Part shown: positions 55,577-64,000 of the stretch, in pieces | Layout: each line of letters starts with the position of its first letter | Numbering within the stretch: position 1 is the stretch's first letter | Origin: an uncultured Bacilli bacterium | Lineage (GTDB): Bacteria; Bacillota_I; Bacilli_A; RF39; UBA660 | Assembly: GCA_944358375.1 (NCBI GenBank) | Contig: CALVQT010000004.1 | Span: 1-64,000, forward strand | DNA length: 64,000 nucleotides | Direction: 5' to 3' | Position numbers and translations under genes: made by a program | The notes under the pieces: generated by a model | Told to the model about the DNA's origin: nothing | What the model saw: only the letters and a program-made list of their open reading frames with translations | The model's database searches: none

Positions 55577-55597
55577 ATAAGAAAGGAAAAAAGAGAT

Positions 55598-55933
55598 ATG
55601 AATCAATATATAATACCGGCTAATTCAAAAAGAAGTCAATTAATATTTAGTATATTTACTTGGACAGATATTGCTATTGTAATTGGGGGGTCATTTATTT
55701 CTTTATTGTTAATGCTTATTATATCTGGAGATGAAATTTATATGCTGGTTATTAAATTATTACCATTAGCAATAGCACTTTTTTTGGTAGTTCCTATACC
55801 AAATTATCATAATGTGCTTATATTTATTAGAGAAGCAATGTTATATATAATGTCAGATAAAGAATATATATGGAAAGGATGGTGTGCTACAAGCGATATT
55901 TATGACGAAGAAGTTGGAAAAAAATCAAACTGA
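55598..55933 (+). CDS. PrgI/VirB3-like protein
   Basis: At 111 residues with an N-terminal YIIPANSKRSQLIFS and two adjacent membrane helices (about 24-44 and 50-70), it fits the PrgI family, the small VirB3-like subunit that precedes VirB4 in Gram-positive secretion operons. It starts behind AAGAAAGGAAAAA. Its last 32 bases overlap the next frame. Confidence 0.78.
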   Translation: MNQYIIPANSKRSQLIFSIFTWTDIAIVIGGSFISLLLMLIISGDEIYMLVIKLLPLAIALFLVVPIPNYHNVLIFIREAMLYIMSDKEYIWKGWCATSDIYDEEVGKKSN

Positions 55934-56459
55934 AAATTGGTTACCTATTAAAGGAATTCAAAATGGTGAAATAATTTTGGATAATGGTGTTCGAGTAACT
56001 GGGGTTAAGGTAAGACCTAGAAACATATTTATCCTAGATTATGATTCACAAAATAATGCTATATTTAATTTAAGAAATTTTTATAATACTATAGATTATC
56101 CTTTTTGGTTAATTGTTTCAGATAGACCAGTAGATATTAATGTTTATCTTGCCCAATTAAAATTATTGTTTAATTCAGTACAAACTCAAGCTATTAGAAA
56201 GTTAGTAAGAGAGGATATTGATAAAGCTAATTTATTTATGAGCAAGGAAGTAAGTGTAACTGATACTGAATATTTTATACTATTTAAAGATAAACGTCCT
56301 GAAATGATTCAAAAAAAGATTCAAAATTTAGTTTCTGGTCTTGCTAGTGCAGGATTGCAATCAGCACAAGTTAGTAATGATGATTTAAGAATTTTAATTG
56401 ATGGATTTATGAATGGTGGAGATACCACTAAGTTTGGAACGGTGATGAGTACGATATGA
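55902..56459 (+). CDS. TrsD/TraC-like conjugation protein
   Basis: A 185-residue soluble protein starting around MTKKLEKNQTE inside the end of the prgI-like gene. NWLPIKGIQNGEIILDNG and FYNTIDYPFWLIVSDRP resemble TrsD/TraD of Gram-positive transfer regions, which is encoded just before the VirB4 ATPase. No ATPase motif is present. The ribosome binding site is weak, so translation is likely coupled to the upstream gene. Its stop overlaps the VirB4 ATG by four bases. Confidence 0.65.
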   Translation: MTKKLEKNQTENWLPIKGIQNGEIILDNGVRVTGVKVRPRNIFILDYDSQNNAIFNLRNFYNTIDYPFWLIVSDRPVDINVYLAQLKLLFNSVQTQAIRKLVREDIDKANLFMSKEVSVTDTEYFILFKDKRPEMIQKKIQNLVSGLASAGLQSAQVSNDDLRILIDGFMNGGDTTKFGTVMSTI

Positions 56460-58246
56460 GCGTAAGTTTTAAAAGCCAATTGGCTCCAAAAGGATTAGAA
56501 ATTAGACCTTCAGAAATGATTATTAGCGGTAAGTATTGTTGCATTCTTACAATTATTAGTTATCCTAAAGCAATTAGTGAAGGTTATCTTGCAAATCTTA
56601 CTCAATTATCAGGAATTAAAGTATGTATTAAACATATTCCGATTGCGTTTTCTGTATTATCAAAAATGCTTAATAAAGAAATAGCTGATATGAAAGCAAG
56701 ATATGCAAATGAACATGATAGAACGATTCAAGAGCAAATTAGACAAGATTATGAAAGTATTGAAGAATTTATTTCAATGTTGACAGCAACTCAAGCAAGA
56801 ATATTTGATTTTCAAATGCATGTAATGTTATCAGCTGATTCTCATGAAGAATTAGAAACTAAAAAAGTACAAGTTAAGAATTATTTAGATGCTATGGGAA
56901 TGAAAGGCGTAGTTTTAAGATTTGAACAAGAAAAAATATTTAAAAGTATGTTACCAATATTTGATAAAAATGATATTGAAGAAAGAGTTGGTACACCAAT
57001 ACCATCTGTTTCAATCGCAGCTATGTATCCATTTGTTTTTGATAGCATAAAAGATCCAGGATTATCATGCTTGCTTGGTGTAGATTATTCTGGTGGTGTT
57101 ATATTATTTAATCAATTCTTATATCAAACTAAAAAAGAGTTTAATAGAAATAATGCTAATATGATTATATTGGGTACTTCTGGTAGTGGTAAATCTACTG
57201 CTGCTAAAATTTTACTTAGGTCTAATATAAGAAATGGTCATAAAATAGTAGCTATTGATCCTGAGGGTGAACTTCAAGAAATGACTAAATTATATGGAGG
57301 AGATTTCATTGATTTAGGAAAAGGCGGAGATTTTGGTATGATAAATCCACTTGAAGTGGTATTAGATGCCGATGATGAAGAAATGGCTGAAGGTACCGGA
57401 TATGCTGTATTAACGCGTACGCTTCAAACATTAAAAGCATTTATGAAATATTATAGTCCCGATATTGAGGAAGATGTTCTTACATTGTTTAGTGAAGTTG
57501 TACAAGATACATATAAAAGATATAAAATAGACTATGATACAGATTTTAGTAAAATAATATCACACGATTATCCAACTTTCGATGATGTTTATGCCACTAT
57601 TAAAGGAAGACTTTTATCTATGACAGAGCATACACATGAAAGAGATATTATGGAAAGATTAGAACTTAAAGTTAGGCCTTTAACAAAAGAGTTAAGATAT
57701 TATTTTACGGGTAAAACTACTATTGATACTGATGCAGATTTTATAGTGTTTAATATTCGTGAACTTATGAATGCAGATAGTACTATTAGAAATGCTTTAT
57801 TTTTCAATATTTTAAAATATGCATGGGGATTGACTTTGGACAGAGAAGTTAATACAATTTTGATGGTTGACGAAGCACATATGTTACTTGCTGATCAAAA
57901 TACTTTAGGTGCAGAGTTTTTAGCTAGAATTCAAAGACGTAGTCGTAAATATAATACTGGTACTATAATTATCACGCAACAGCCAACGGATTTTGCAGCA
58001 CCTAATGTATTAATACATGGTAAAGCAATATTTGATAATGCATCTTATTACTTAGTAATGGGATTGAAAAAACAAGCTGTTGAAGATTTAAGTAAATTAG
58101 TTGATTTAAATGAGCAAGAGAAAGATTCAATTAAGAGATATAGTCAAGGGCAAGCATTATTTGTTTGTGGAAGTAGAAGAATGAGAATTAATGTTATTGC
58201 AACACAACAAGAATTAGAATCGTTTGGTTCTGGTGGAGGGCTATAA
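56456..58246 (+). CDS. VirB4/TrsE-type secretion ATPase
   Basis: The N-terminal domain (KGLEIRPSEMIISGKYCCIL) is that of VirB4 proteins, followed by the ATPase domain with Walker A LGTSGSGKSTAAK at about residue 240 and Walker B ILMVDEAHML near 468. 596 residues is full length. VirB4 powers assembly of the channel and substrate transfer at the membrane. Overlaps the TrsD-like gene and ends in a GGAGG/CCTCC hairpin. Confidence 0.93.
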   Translation: MSVSFKSQLAPKGLEIRPSEMIISGKYCCILTIISYPKAISEGYLANLTQLSGIKVCIKHIPIAFSVLSKMLNKEIADMKARYANEHDRTIQEQIRQDYESIEEFISMLTATQARIFDFQMHVMLSADSHEELETKKVQVKNYLDAMGMKGVVLRFEQEKIFKSMLPIFDKNDIEERVGTPIPSVSIAAMYPFVFDSIKDPGLSCLLGVDYSGGVILFNQFLYQTKKEFNRNNANMIILGTSGSGKSTAAKILLRSNIRNGHKIVAIDPEGELQEMTKLYGGDFIDLGKGGDFGMINPLEVVLDADDEEMAEGTGYAVLTRTLQTLKAFMKYYSPDIEEDVLTLFSEVVQDTYKRYKIDYDTDFSKIISHDYPTFDDVYATIKGRLLSMTEHTHERDIMERLELKVRPLTKELRYYFTGKTTIDTDADFIVFNIRELMNADSTIRNALFFNILKYAWGLTLDREVNTILMVDEAHMLLADQNTLGAEFLARIQRRSRKYNTGTIIITQQPTDFAAPNVLIHGKAIFDNASYYLVMGLKKQAVEDLSKLVDLNEQEKDSIKRYSQGQALFVCGSRRMRINVIATQQELESFGSGGGL

Positions 58247-58262
58247 AAGTTCCTCCTTTTCT
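58235..58262 (+). terminator. hairpin with T run inside the secretion operon
   Basis: GGAGG (58235-58239) and CCTCC (58252-58256) pair across the virB4 stop codon, followed by TTTTCT. It looks like a partial terminator that would lower expression of the downstream genes. Confidence 0.55.
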
Positions 58263-58276
58263 AAAGGAGAAGTAGT

Positions 58277-61183
58277 ATGTATGATGATTCACATAACAAT
58301 TTGGATGAAAATGGCGAAATAGAAGCAAATAAAGAATTAGAAGCCAAAAGACACGCGGAAGCAATTTTAGCTTCTGGTTTTGATGCTGTTCACCAATATA
58401 ATTCTAAAGATGTTGATGCAATTAACAAAAGAGCAAAGAATCAAATTAATAATACAAATAAAAAAACGAATGAAGAAAAAAGCACATCGTCATTGGACGA
58501 GAAAAATGATGAACTAAAATCTTCTGATGATAAAGATAAGAATAATGAAAATCAAGATAAGAAAGAAGAACCTAATAATAATAAAAAATTTAATGCAAGT
58601 GATTTATTAAATTCTGTTAATCCAATAGCAAAATTGAAAGCAAAATTAATGACAATAAAAGCTTCATTGATGCTGATAGGTATAATTGCGCATATTTTTG
58701 GTATTGTGTTGCTTATTGTACTTTTTCTTATAATATTTGATGTTTTAATGAACTCAATTTCGTCATTTTTTGGAATTGTTGAAGATACAAATGATGAAAA
58801 TGCATTAACAATTAATGATAAATATTTATATGATGAAGATGGTAATCCTTATAGTAAAGATGAATTGGTTGAGATGTTAAAAAAAGATAATGAATGTAGT
58901 ATAACTATATTTAGTACTATTTCTGATTTTTTTTCAACTATTAATGGTAAATTTGGTACTGGGAATTTTTGTGCATATTCTAGATATGTATCTAAAAGCA
59001 TAGATAAGTTAGAAGAGGAAAATCCTGGTCTTAAAATGGATAGATCTTTATTATTATCAGGTATGTTTTATGGATATGCTTCTCAGCCTAATAATTTAGA
59101 ATATATTAACCCTTCTAGTATTCCTGATAGTGTAGAAGCAGTAGATCACTATAAATCTTTAATTGATATGTTACAAGATGGCCTATTAACTAAAGCGGAT
59201 GTTGATGAAATGATAAATGCTGCGGTAGCCGATCATACTCATAATTATTATCAATGGAAAATTGTTGATGAATATGATCGTAATGGTAATATTGTTAGAT
59301 CAACTGGATATTGTGAAGAACATGAAACATCTGATGTAAAATATAGTCTATTAAGATGGCAAATGTTTATGAGATATGGGAAAGATGTTGTTGACACATA
59401 TGATTTTCTTATGAAAAGAAAAAAATCATATCTTGAAAGTAGTGAAGAATGTAATGGTACCATATCTGATTCTGTATTGATGCAAAAACTTGCTCAATCA
59501 GGAGGGGTAGCTGTATTGGATGATAGTGTTGGCAAAGCAAAAGAATTTTTATCTGAATATGGCATACCACAAAATTTAGAATTATTTGAACAAAAAGCTA
59601 CTACTGAAGGATATACTAAAGATGTATTACAACCATATTCTTATAAAGATAAATCAGCTAATTTTGATTATAGAACAGGATATGTTTATAAAGAATTTCC
59701 TTATTTTGAACAAGCGTACAATTCAGGACAAACTACTCTTGAATATGATGATGCGATTACACCTAAGATTATTGAAACTTTAATTACACAGGTTGTTGAG
59801 AAAAAAACTTATATGAATGAAATACTAAATTTAGAAGATCAAGATAATCCAGCTTATTTTCAACAATTAGGTCAAATATGGTCTTCTGTTAAAGGAGCTT
59901 ATTGTTCTGAATATGTACCATTACCTTTTAATGAAATACAAGTGGTTGTTGAAGATTGTGATGGTAGAGAATTGGGTACTACTAATTTTAAAGATTATAT
60001 AATGGGTGTTGCTTATGGAGAAGTAAGCAATTCAGGGGATGATTATGTTAAATCTGAAATGGTAGCTGCTATTAGTTATGCTCTTGCAAGAAGAAATAAT
60101 TATTCAAAACTATCTGCATCACAAAATAAGATTGTTATGAAGTCTGGAAACTGTGATCAGGTATATTGTTCTATGGCACTTGGATGTTCTAGCATTAAAT
60201 CTAATTTGGATTGTGGCGGATTTAAATGTACATCTTATCATCCAGGACTTAATTATACTTTTTATCATGGTGCAGCAGGCGATGCATTAATTCAAAAATA
60301 TTCACAGTTGTATGATGAAGCGTCACAGTTTTTGCTTGTTAAAGATGGAAGTGTTTTTTCAGCAGGATATGTATCCACTGTACAAAATAAATGGAAAGAA
60401 TTATCAGATAGTGGTATGTCATTTACTCAAATAATGCAACAAACTTATGGGCCTGATGGAGCTGAATTAGTTAGATGTGAAAATTTAGATGAAGAAGGCA
60501 ATTTAACTTCAGATGTAAATGAAACTACAAATAATTCCGATGCTGAAGTATATGGACAAGGATCTTATAATAATGAGAATGTTACTATTAAAAAAGTTGG
60601 AAATACTACTAATGATATTTATAATAAAAAAGCACCAGATTTAGGTAAGTTTTATGGCTATTCTTATAATGATGAGCCTGCTGGTAGAAATATAACTATT
60701 AATCCCAAGTGGGTTAACGCTAATATTGTAAATGTTGATTCTGATTGGGGAAATTCATATAGAGTAAATGTTCAAGCTAAAAATAATTATGAGATGGCAT
60801 TTAAAAATATATCTAATATATTAACCAATGGGGTAGTGTTAAGTGATGGAAGTGTTTGCAAGTATAAATTAGATGATTTACAGGGAGGTAATACATTTGA
60901 GCAAAGGAAAACAACAAGTGGATATTTTAGTGATGAATCTTATGGTATAACTCAATCTTGGAATTATAATAAATCATATACAATTAATGGTAAAATATAT
61001 ATGCCATATTCTAAGAATAGTACTATAACTGATTATAACGACTTTGTTAATGCTCTTGGAAAAGAAGAAGATTGTAGAAATGTAAATTATATTTTATATA
61101 AATATGCATATTCTCCTGCTGGATTTAGTTGGTCTAGATATGAAGAGATTTATGATGGATCTACATTTACAATTAATTATTAA
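58277..61183 (+). CDS. large T4SS membrane protein with SpoIID-like domain
   Basis: 968 residues. Order: a charged disordered stretch (1-120, rich in Asn, Lys, Asp, Glu), one membrane helix (about 133-165), a long outer region, and around residues 570-730 a SpoIID/LytB-like domain (FKDYIMGVAYGEVSN, then EMVAAISYALARRNNYSKL and a final SGMSFTQIMQQTYG). SpoIID domains bind and cleave glycan strands in peptidoglycan. Here it takes the place that a VirB1-type or NlpC/P60 wall hydrolase has in other Gram-positive conjugation operons. The C-terminal 230 residues are unassigned. ATG after AAAGGAGAAG. Confidence 0.72.
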   Translation: MYDDSHNNLDENGEIEANKELEAKRHAEAILASGFDAVHQYNSKDVDAINKRAKNQINNTNKKTNEEKSTSSLDEKNDELKSSDDKDKNNENQDKKEEPNNNKKFNASDLLNSVNPIAKLKAKLMTIKASLMLIGIIAHIFGIVLLIVLFLIIFDVLMNSISSFFGIVEDTNDENALTINDKYLYDEDGNPYSKDELVEMLKKDNECSITIFSTISDFFSTINGKFGTGNFCAYSRYVSKSIDKLEEENPGLKMDRSLLLSGMFYGYASQPNNLEYINPSSIPDSVEAVDHYKSLIDMLQDGLLTKADVDEMINAAVADHTHNYYQWKIVDEYDRNGNIVRSTGYCEEHETSDVKYSLLRWQMFMRYGKDVVDTYDFLMKRKKSYLESSEECNGTISDSVLMQKLAQSGGVAVLDDSVGKAKEFLSEYGIPQNLELFEQKATTEGYTKDVLQPYSYKDKSANFDYRTGYVYKEFPYFEQAYNSGQTTLEYDDAITPKIIETLITQVVEKKTYMNEILNLEDQDNPAYFQQLGQIWSSVKGAYCSEYVPLPFNEIQVVVEDCDGRELGTTNFKDYIMGVAYGEVSNSGDDYVKSEMVAAISYALARRNNYSKLSASQNKIVMKSGNCDQVYCSMALGCSSIKSNLDCGGFKCTSYHPGLNYTFYHGAAGDALIQKYSQLYDEASQFLLVKDGSVFSAGYVSTVQNKWKELSDSGMSFTQIMQQTYGPDGAELVRCENLDEEGNLTSDVNETTNNSDAEVYGQGSYNNENVTIKKVGNTTNDIYNKKAPDLGKFYGYSYNDEPAGRNITINPKWVNANIVNVDSDWGNSYRVNVQAKNNYEMAFKNISNILTNGVVLSDGSVCKYKLDDLQGGNTFEQRKTTSGYFSDESYGITQSWNYNKSYTINGKIYMPYSKNSTITDYNDFVNALGKEEDCRNVNYILYKYAYSPAGFSWSRYEEIYDGSTFTINY

Positions 61184-61197
61184 TAGGGAGGAATATA

Positions 61198-61989
61198 ATG
61201 AGTAAAGAAAAAAAAGTAACTTTAATTATAATATTAGTAATACTGTGTATTTTATTTATTATAATAATCCCTTTAATAATTAAATATAATAAAGAACAAA
61301 ATAAAATAAATTTTCCTGAGTATAATGATATAGAAATCACTGAGGGCTTGCTAGATAATGAGATTACTTATGAACAAATAAAAAAAGAATTTGAGAATGA
61401 TTATTATTTTAATAAACTTGCTATTATGATGGATTATGATAGTAGTCAATATACATCAGCATATTTAAAAAATATGTTATGGAATTTAATATTTAATTAT
61501 GAGATTTCTAATGATAATTATTTTTCATATTTTGATTCAAAAGAAGGAAAATATTGTTTTAGTAAACATAATTTAATAAATGCATTTAAAGAACTATATG
61601 ATGTAGATATATCTGAAAATTATAATTATTTAGAGGGATATTATCAATATGTATATCTTAGTGGAAAAGGTTATTGCTTAGATTTTAAAAAAGTAGCTCA
61701 AGAATATAATAAAAATATAAAAGTAGCTGTTGAAAGAATGGCTATGATTGGAACAACGATTACGACAGATTTATATGTATATGAATATAGTGCTATTACT
61801 GAAAATGAAAAATATTATGAAAATTTATTGGCACAAGCTATTGATAAAAAAAATTATTCACAAGCTAAATCAATAACTGAAAATAATTTAAATGGAGAAG
61901 TAACACATAAGCAATTACAATTTAAAAAAAATACAAATGGCAAATTTTTTAAATATAAAATTTTGATTAGTAAAAAATTGTTTTATTAA
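61198..61989 (+). CDS. hypothetical membrane-anchored protein (263 aa)
   Basis: One membrane helix at residues 7-30 then a soluble outer domain rich in Tyr, Asn and Glu. The last third has LKFKKNTNGKFFKYKIL-like basic strands. It lies 14 bases after the SpoIID-domain gene in the T4SS operon, in the position where TcpC/VirB8-like assembly proteins are found, but I see no clear family match. GGAGGAA is its ribosome binding site. Confidence 0.6.
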   Translation: MSKEKKVTLIIILVILCILFIIIIPLIIKYNKEQNKINFPEYNDIEITEGLLDNEITYEQIKKEFENDYYFNKLAIMMDYDSSQYTSAYLKNMLWNLIFNYEISNDNYFSYFDSKEGKYCFSKHNLINAFKELYDVDISENYNYLEGYYQYVYLSGKGYCLDFKKVAQEYNKNIKVAVERMAMIGTTITTDLYVYEYSAITENEKYYENLLAQAIDKKNYSQAKSITENNLNGEVTHKQLQFKKNTNGKFFKYKILISKKLFY

Positions 61990-62031
61990 TTTAAGATTCT
62001 ATTGTATAATATAGTTGATATGAGGTGAGGT

Positions 62032-64000
62032 ATGAAATTAAAGTTTAGAGCAGATAAAAAAGATTTTGTAATATTTTTAATTTTTTGTATAGTTTTTTTA
62101 TATTTAGTAGCTGTAGCAATAGTTAATTTGAATGGTTTTGCTGTGGATGGTGAATTTAAAGGACTAAATCCATTACCAGCTTTTTCAAGTGATTTAATAT
62201 TATATACTATAATTATATATATAGCTGTAATTGCTGGGCTTATGCTAAGTAGTTCGTCTTATTTTTTTGAAAGGGAAAGTGGATTTGGAATTACTACTGA
62301 GAAAAAAAGTAAAAATGATGGTTATTCTAAACTAATGTCAGATAGTGAAATGAAAAAAGATCGTGGAATTGTTAAAATTCATTTAACTGATGATACTTAT
62401 GAGGGTGGTGGTATTCCATTTATTAATGATGGGGTCAATGCTTGGGTAGATAATAGTGGTGAACCACATGCACTTATTATGGGTGCTTCTGGTTCAGGTA
62501 AAACTCAATGTATGATGTTCCCACTTCTTAAAATATTAGCAAGACATGGTGAAAGTGTAATTGTTACTGACCCTAAAGGCGAGTTATATGAAGAGTGTGG
62601 AAAACTATTACAAGAAAAAGGATATAAAGTTATTTTGTTAAACTTCCGTGATCCAAAGGAAGGATCTGCATGGAATCCATTTAGTTATCCATATAGAATT
62701 TATAAAGAAGGTAATATAGATAAAGCAAATGAGTTATTGCAAGATCTTGCTAGTAATATATTGATTGATCCTAATAATAAAGCTGAACCTTTCTGGGAAC
62801 AAACAGCATCTAACTTTTTTACTGGATTATCTTTGGGATTATTTGATGATGCTATTGAAGAAGAGGTTAATATAAATAGTATTAATATGATGGCTGAAGT
62901 TGGTGAAGATAGAATTGGTTCTTCAACTTATATAAAAGAATATTTTAAAGCTAAAGGTGAGTTATCACCCGCATATATAGCTGCTGCTTCTTGTATTAAT
63001 GCACCAAATGAGACTCGTGGTGGTATTATGTCTACATTTAGAACAAAGACAAGAATTTTTTCATCACAAGAATCATTATCAGAAATGTTGTCTTATAGTG
63101 ATTTTGATATAAGAGATATTGGAAAAGAAAAAACTGCTATATTTTTAAAAGTACATGATGAAAAAACTACATATCATGCACTTGCTACAATTTTTGTAAA
63201 ACAAGCTTATGAGGCTTTAATTGCAACTGCTCAAACATTTCCAAATTTAAAATTACCATATAGAACTAATTTTATATTAGATGAATTTGCTAATATGCCA
63301 GCTATTAAAGATATTGGTACAATGATTACTGCATCTCGTTCAAGAAATATTAGATTTAGTTTTGCAATTCAAAATTTTTCACAATTAAATCAAGTTTATG
63401 GTAAGGAAGTAGCTGAAACTATAAAAGGTAACTGTGGAAACTTTGTTTATATCATGAGTACGGAACTTGCAGCACTTGAAGAAATTAGCAAGTTACTTGG
63501 TGATCAAAAACCTGAAAAGGCTAAGAAAGATGAACCTGCTCCTCCAATTAGACCTTTATTTACTGTAAGTGATTTACAAGCATTAAAAGAAAATGAAGTT
63601 ATATTTAATAGATTTAGAAGTATGCCATTTAAGACAAAATTAACTCCAAATTGGAAAATTAATTGGGGGAGAAAATATGAAAAAATTGGTTATACTATCA
63701 GACCAGCTCATGAAGTTAAAGTATTTGATTTAAAAGGTTTTGTTCAAAAACTAAAAGAAAAGCAAGCGGCATCTTCACCTAATGCACAAGGAGGATTTAT
63801 GCCTGGAATGCCAGGTATGGGTGGTATTGGGCCTATTGGAATGCCAGGGATGTTTAATAATCCTGTTATGCCTAATCAAGATGGAATGTTTGGTGGACTT
63901 CCTACAAATATAGATGAATATGTAAAAAAGCTTGATGAAAAAATAGCAGAACTTGAAAGAGAGGAACAAGCAGAAAAAGAAAAACAACAAAAAGTTGTAG
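62032..64000 (+). CDS. VirD4/TraG-type coupling protein, partial at window end
   Basis: Two N-terminal membrane helices (about residues 14-35 and 60-80), Walker A MGASGSGKTQ near 149, Walker B NFILDEFANMP near 413, and SRSRNIRFSFAIQNFSQL after it. VirD4 proteins bring the relaxase-DNA complex or effector to the secretion channel. The start at 62032 follows GAGGTGAGG. The C-terminal part contains a Met/Gly/Pro-rich stretch (MPGMPGMGGIGPIGMPGMF) and then a charged coiled coil. The frame is open to base 64000, so the true end lies outside the window. Confidence 0.9.
   Translation, partial: MKLKFRADKKDFVIFLIFCIVFLYLVAVAIVNLNGFAVDGEFKGLNPLPAFSSDLILYTIIIYIAVIAGLMLSSSSYFFERESGFGITTEKKSKNDGYSKLMSDSEMKKDRGIVKIHLTDDTYEGGGIPFINDGVNAWVDNSGEPHALIMGASGSGKTQCMMFPLLKILARHGESVIVTDPKGELYEECGKLLQEKGYKVILLNFRDPKEGSAWNPFSYPYRIYKEGNIDKANELLQDLASNILIDPNNKAEPFWEQTASNFFTGLSLGLFDDAIEEEVNINSINMMAEVGEDRIGSSTYIKEYFKAKGELSPAYIAAASCINAPNETRGGIMSTFRTKTRIFSSQESLSEMLSYSDFDIRDIGKEKTAIFLKVHDEKTTYHALATIFVKQAYEALIATAQTFPNLKLPYRTNFILDEFANMPAIKDIGTMITASRSRNIRFSFAIQNFSQLNQVYGKEVAETIKGNCGNFVYIMSTELAALEEISKLLGDQKPEKAKKDEPAPPIRPLFTVSDLQALKENEVIFNRFRSMPFKTKLTPNWKINWGRKYEKIGYTIRPAHEVKVFDLKGFVQKLKEKQAASSPNAQGGFMPGMPGMGGIGPIGMPGMFNNPVMPNQDGMFGGLPTNIDEYVKKLDEKIAELEREEQAEKEKQQKVV

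Overview
The window is very AT-rich DNA with dense short-spaced genes, Shine-Dalgarno sites of the GGAG type and TGA used as a real stop codon (standard code, not the Mycoplasma code). The gene set (rplI-dnaB, rlmH, ung, pduL, a GerQ-type spore-coat protein, a Cse60-like sporulation protein, an LCP enzyme, M23 peptidase, GdpP-like DHH enzyme) points to a low-GC Firmicute of the Bacilli side, most like the uncultured gut lineages allied to Mollicutes/RF39. That placement is inference from gene content and composition only.

1-14 kb is an accessory, decaying region. It holds a fragmentary serine recombinase behind an intact-looking nine-codon leader peptide ending in IFVI, a fragmentary short-chain dehydrogenase, an NAD-dependent epimerase that seems to start at ATT, a MazG-like protein, a complete IS3-family element (4338-5681, with inverted repeats and a 3-bp target duplication) sitting in the loop of a terminator hairpin, an HD-domain phosphohydrolase, a ruined DUF4393-like gene, a large orphan protein, and a tightly coupled pair: radical SAM/SPASM enzyme plus an HMUDK-helical (alpha-glutamyl/putrescinyl-thymine pyrophosphorylase-like) protein. 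That pair is the best candidate for an undescribed system, perhaps DNA-base or nucleotide modification. A diverged direct repeat (70-205 and 11561-11705) brackets most of the region.

14-35 kb is mostly core chromosome: a sensor diguanylate cyclase, YihY, the rplI-dnaB-M23-rlmH-ung cluster, spore-related genes, a DUF6273 surface protein, pduL, an ABC-2 exporter, a kinase-like protein with a 5'-nucleotidase, CorC/HlyC and CDF transporters, an SDR with a frameshifted nucleotidyltransferase gene, and a DHH-DHHA1 phosphodiesterase.

35.8-49.7 kb is a cell-surface polysaccharide locus: LCP ligase, two acyltransferases, six glycosyltransferases, an EpsG-like polymerase and a Wzx-like flippase, preceded by a GC-rich leader that resembles the ops/JUMPStart element of other bacteria. 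tsaC, DUF4186, macro-domain, thioredoxin-like, CDF and arginase genes follow.

53.2 kb to the end is a type IV secretion/conjugation operon: VirB6/TrbL-like membrane protein, PrgI/VirB3-like protein, TrsD-like protein, VirB4 ATPase, a 968-residue membrane protein carrying a SpoIID-like domain, a small membrane protein and a VirD4/TraG coupling protein that runs off the right edge. No relaxase, integrase, tRNA, rRNA or CRISPR array was seen in the window.
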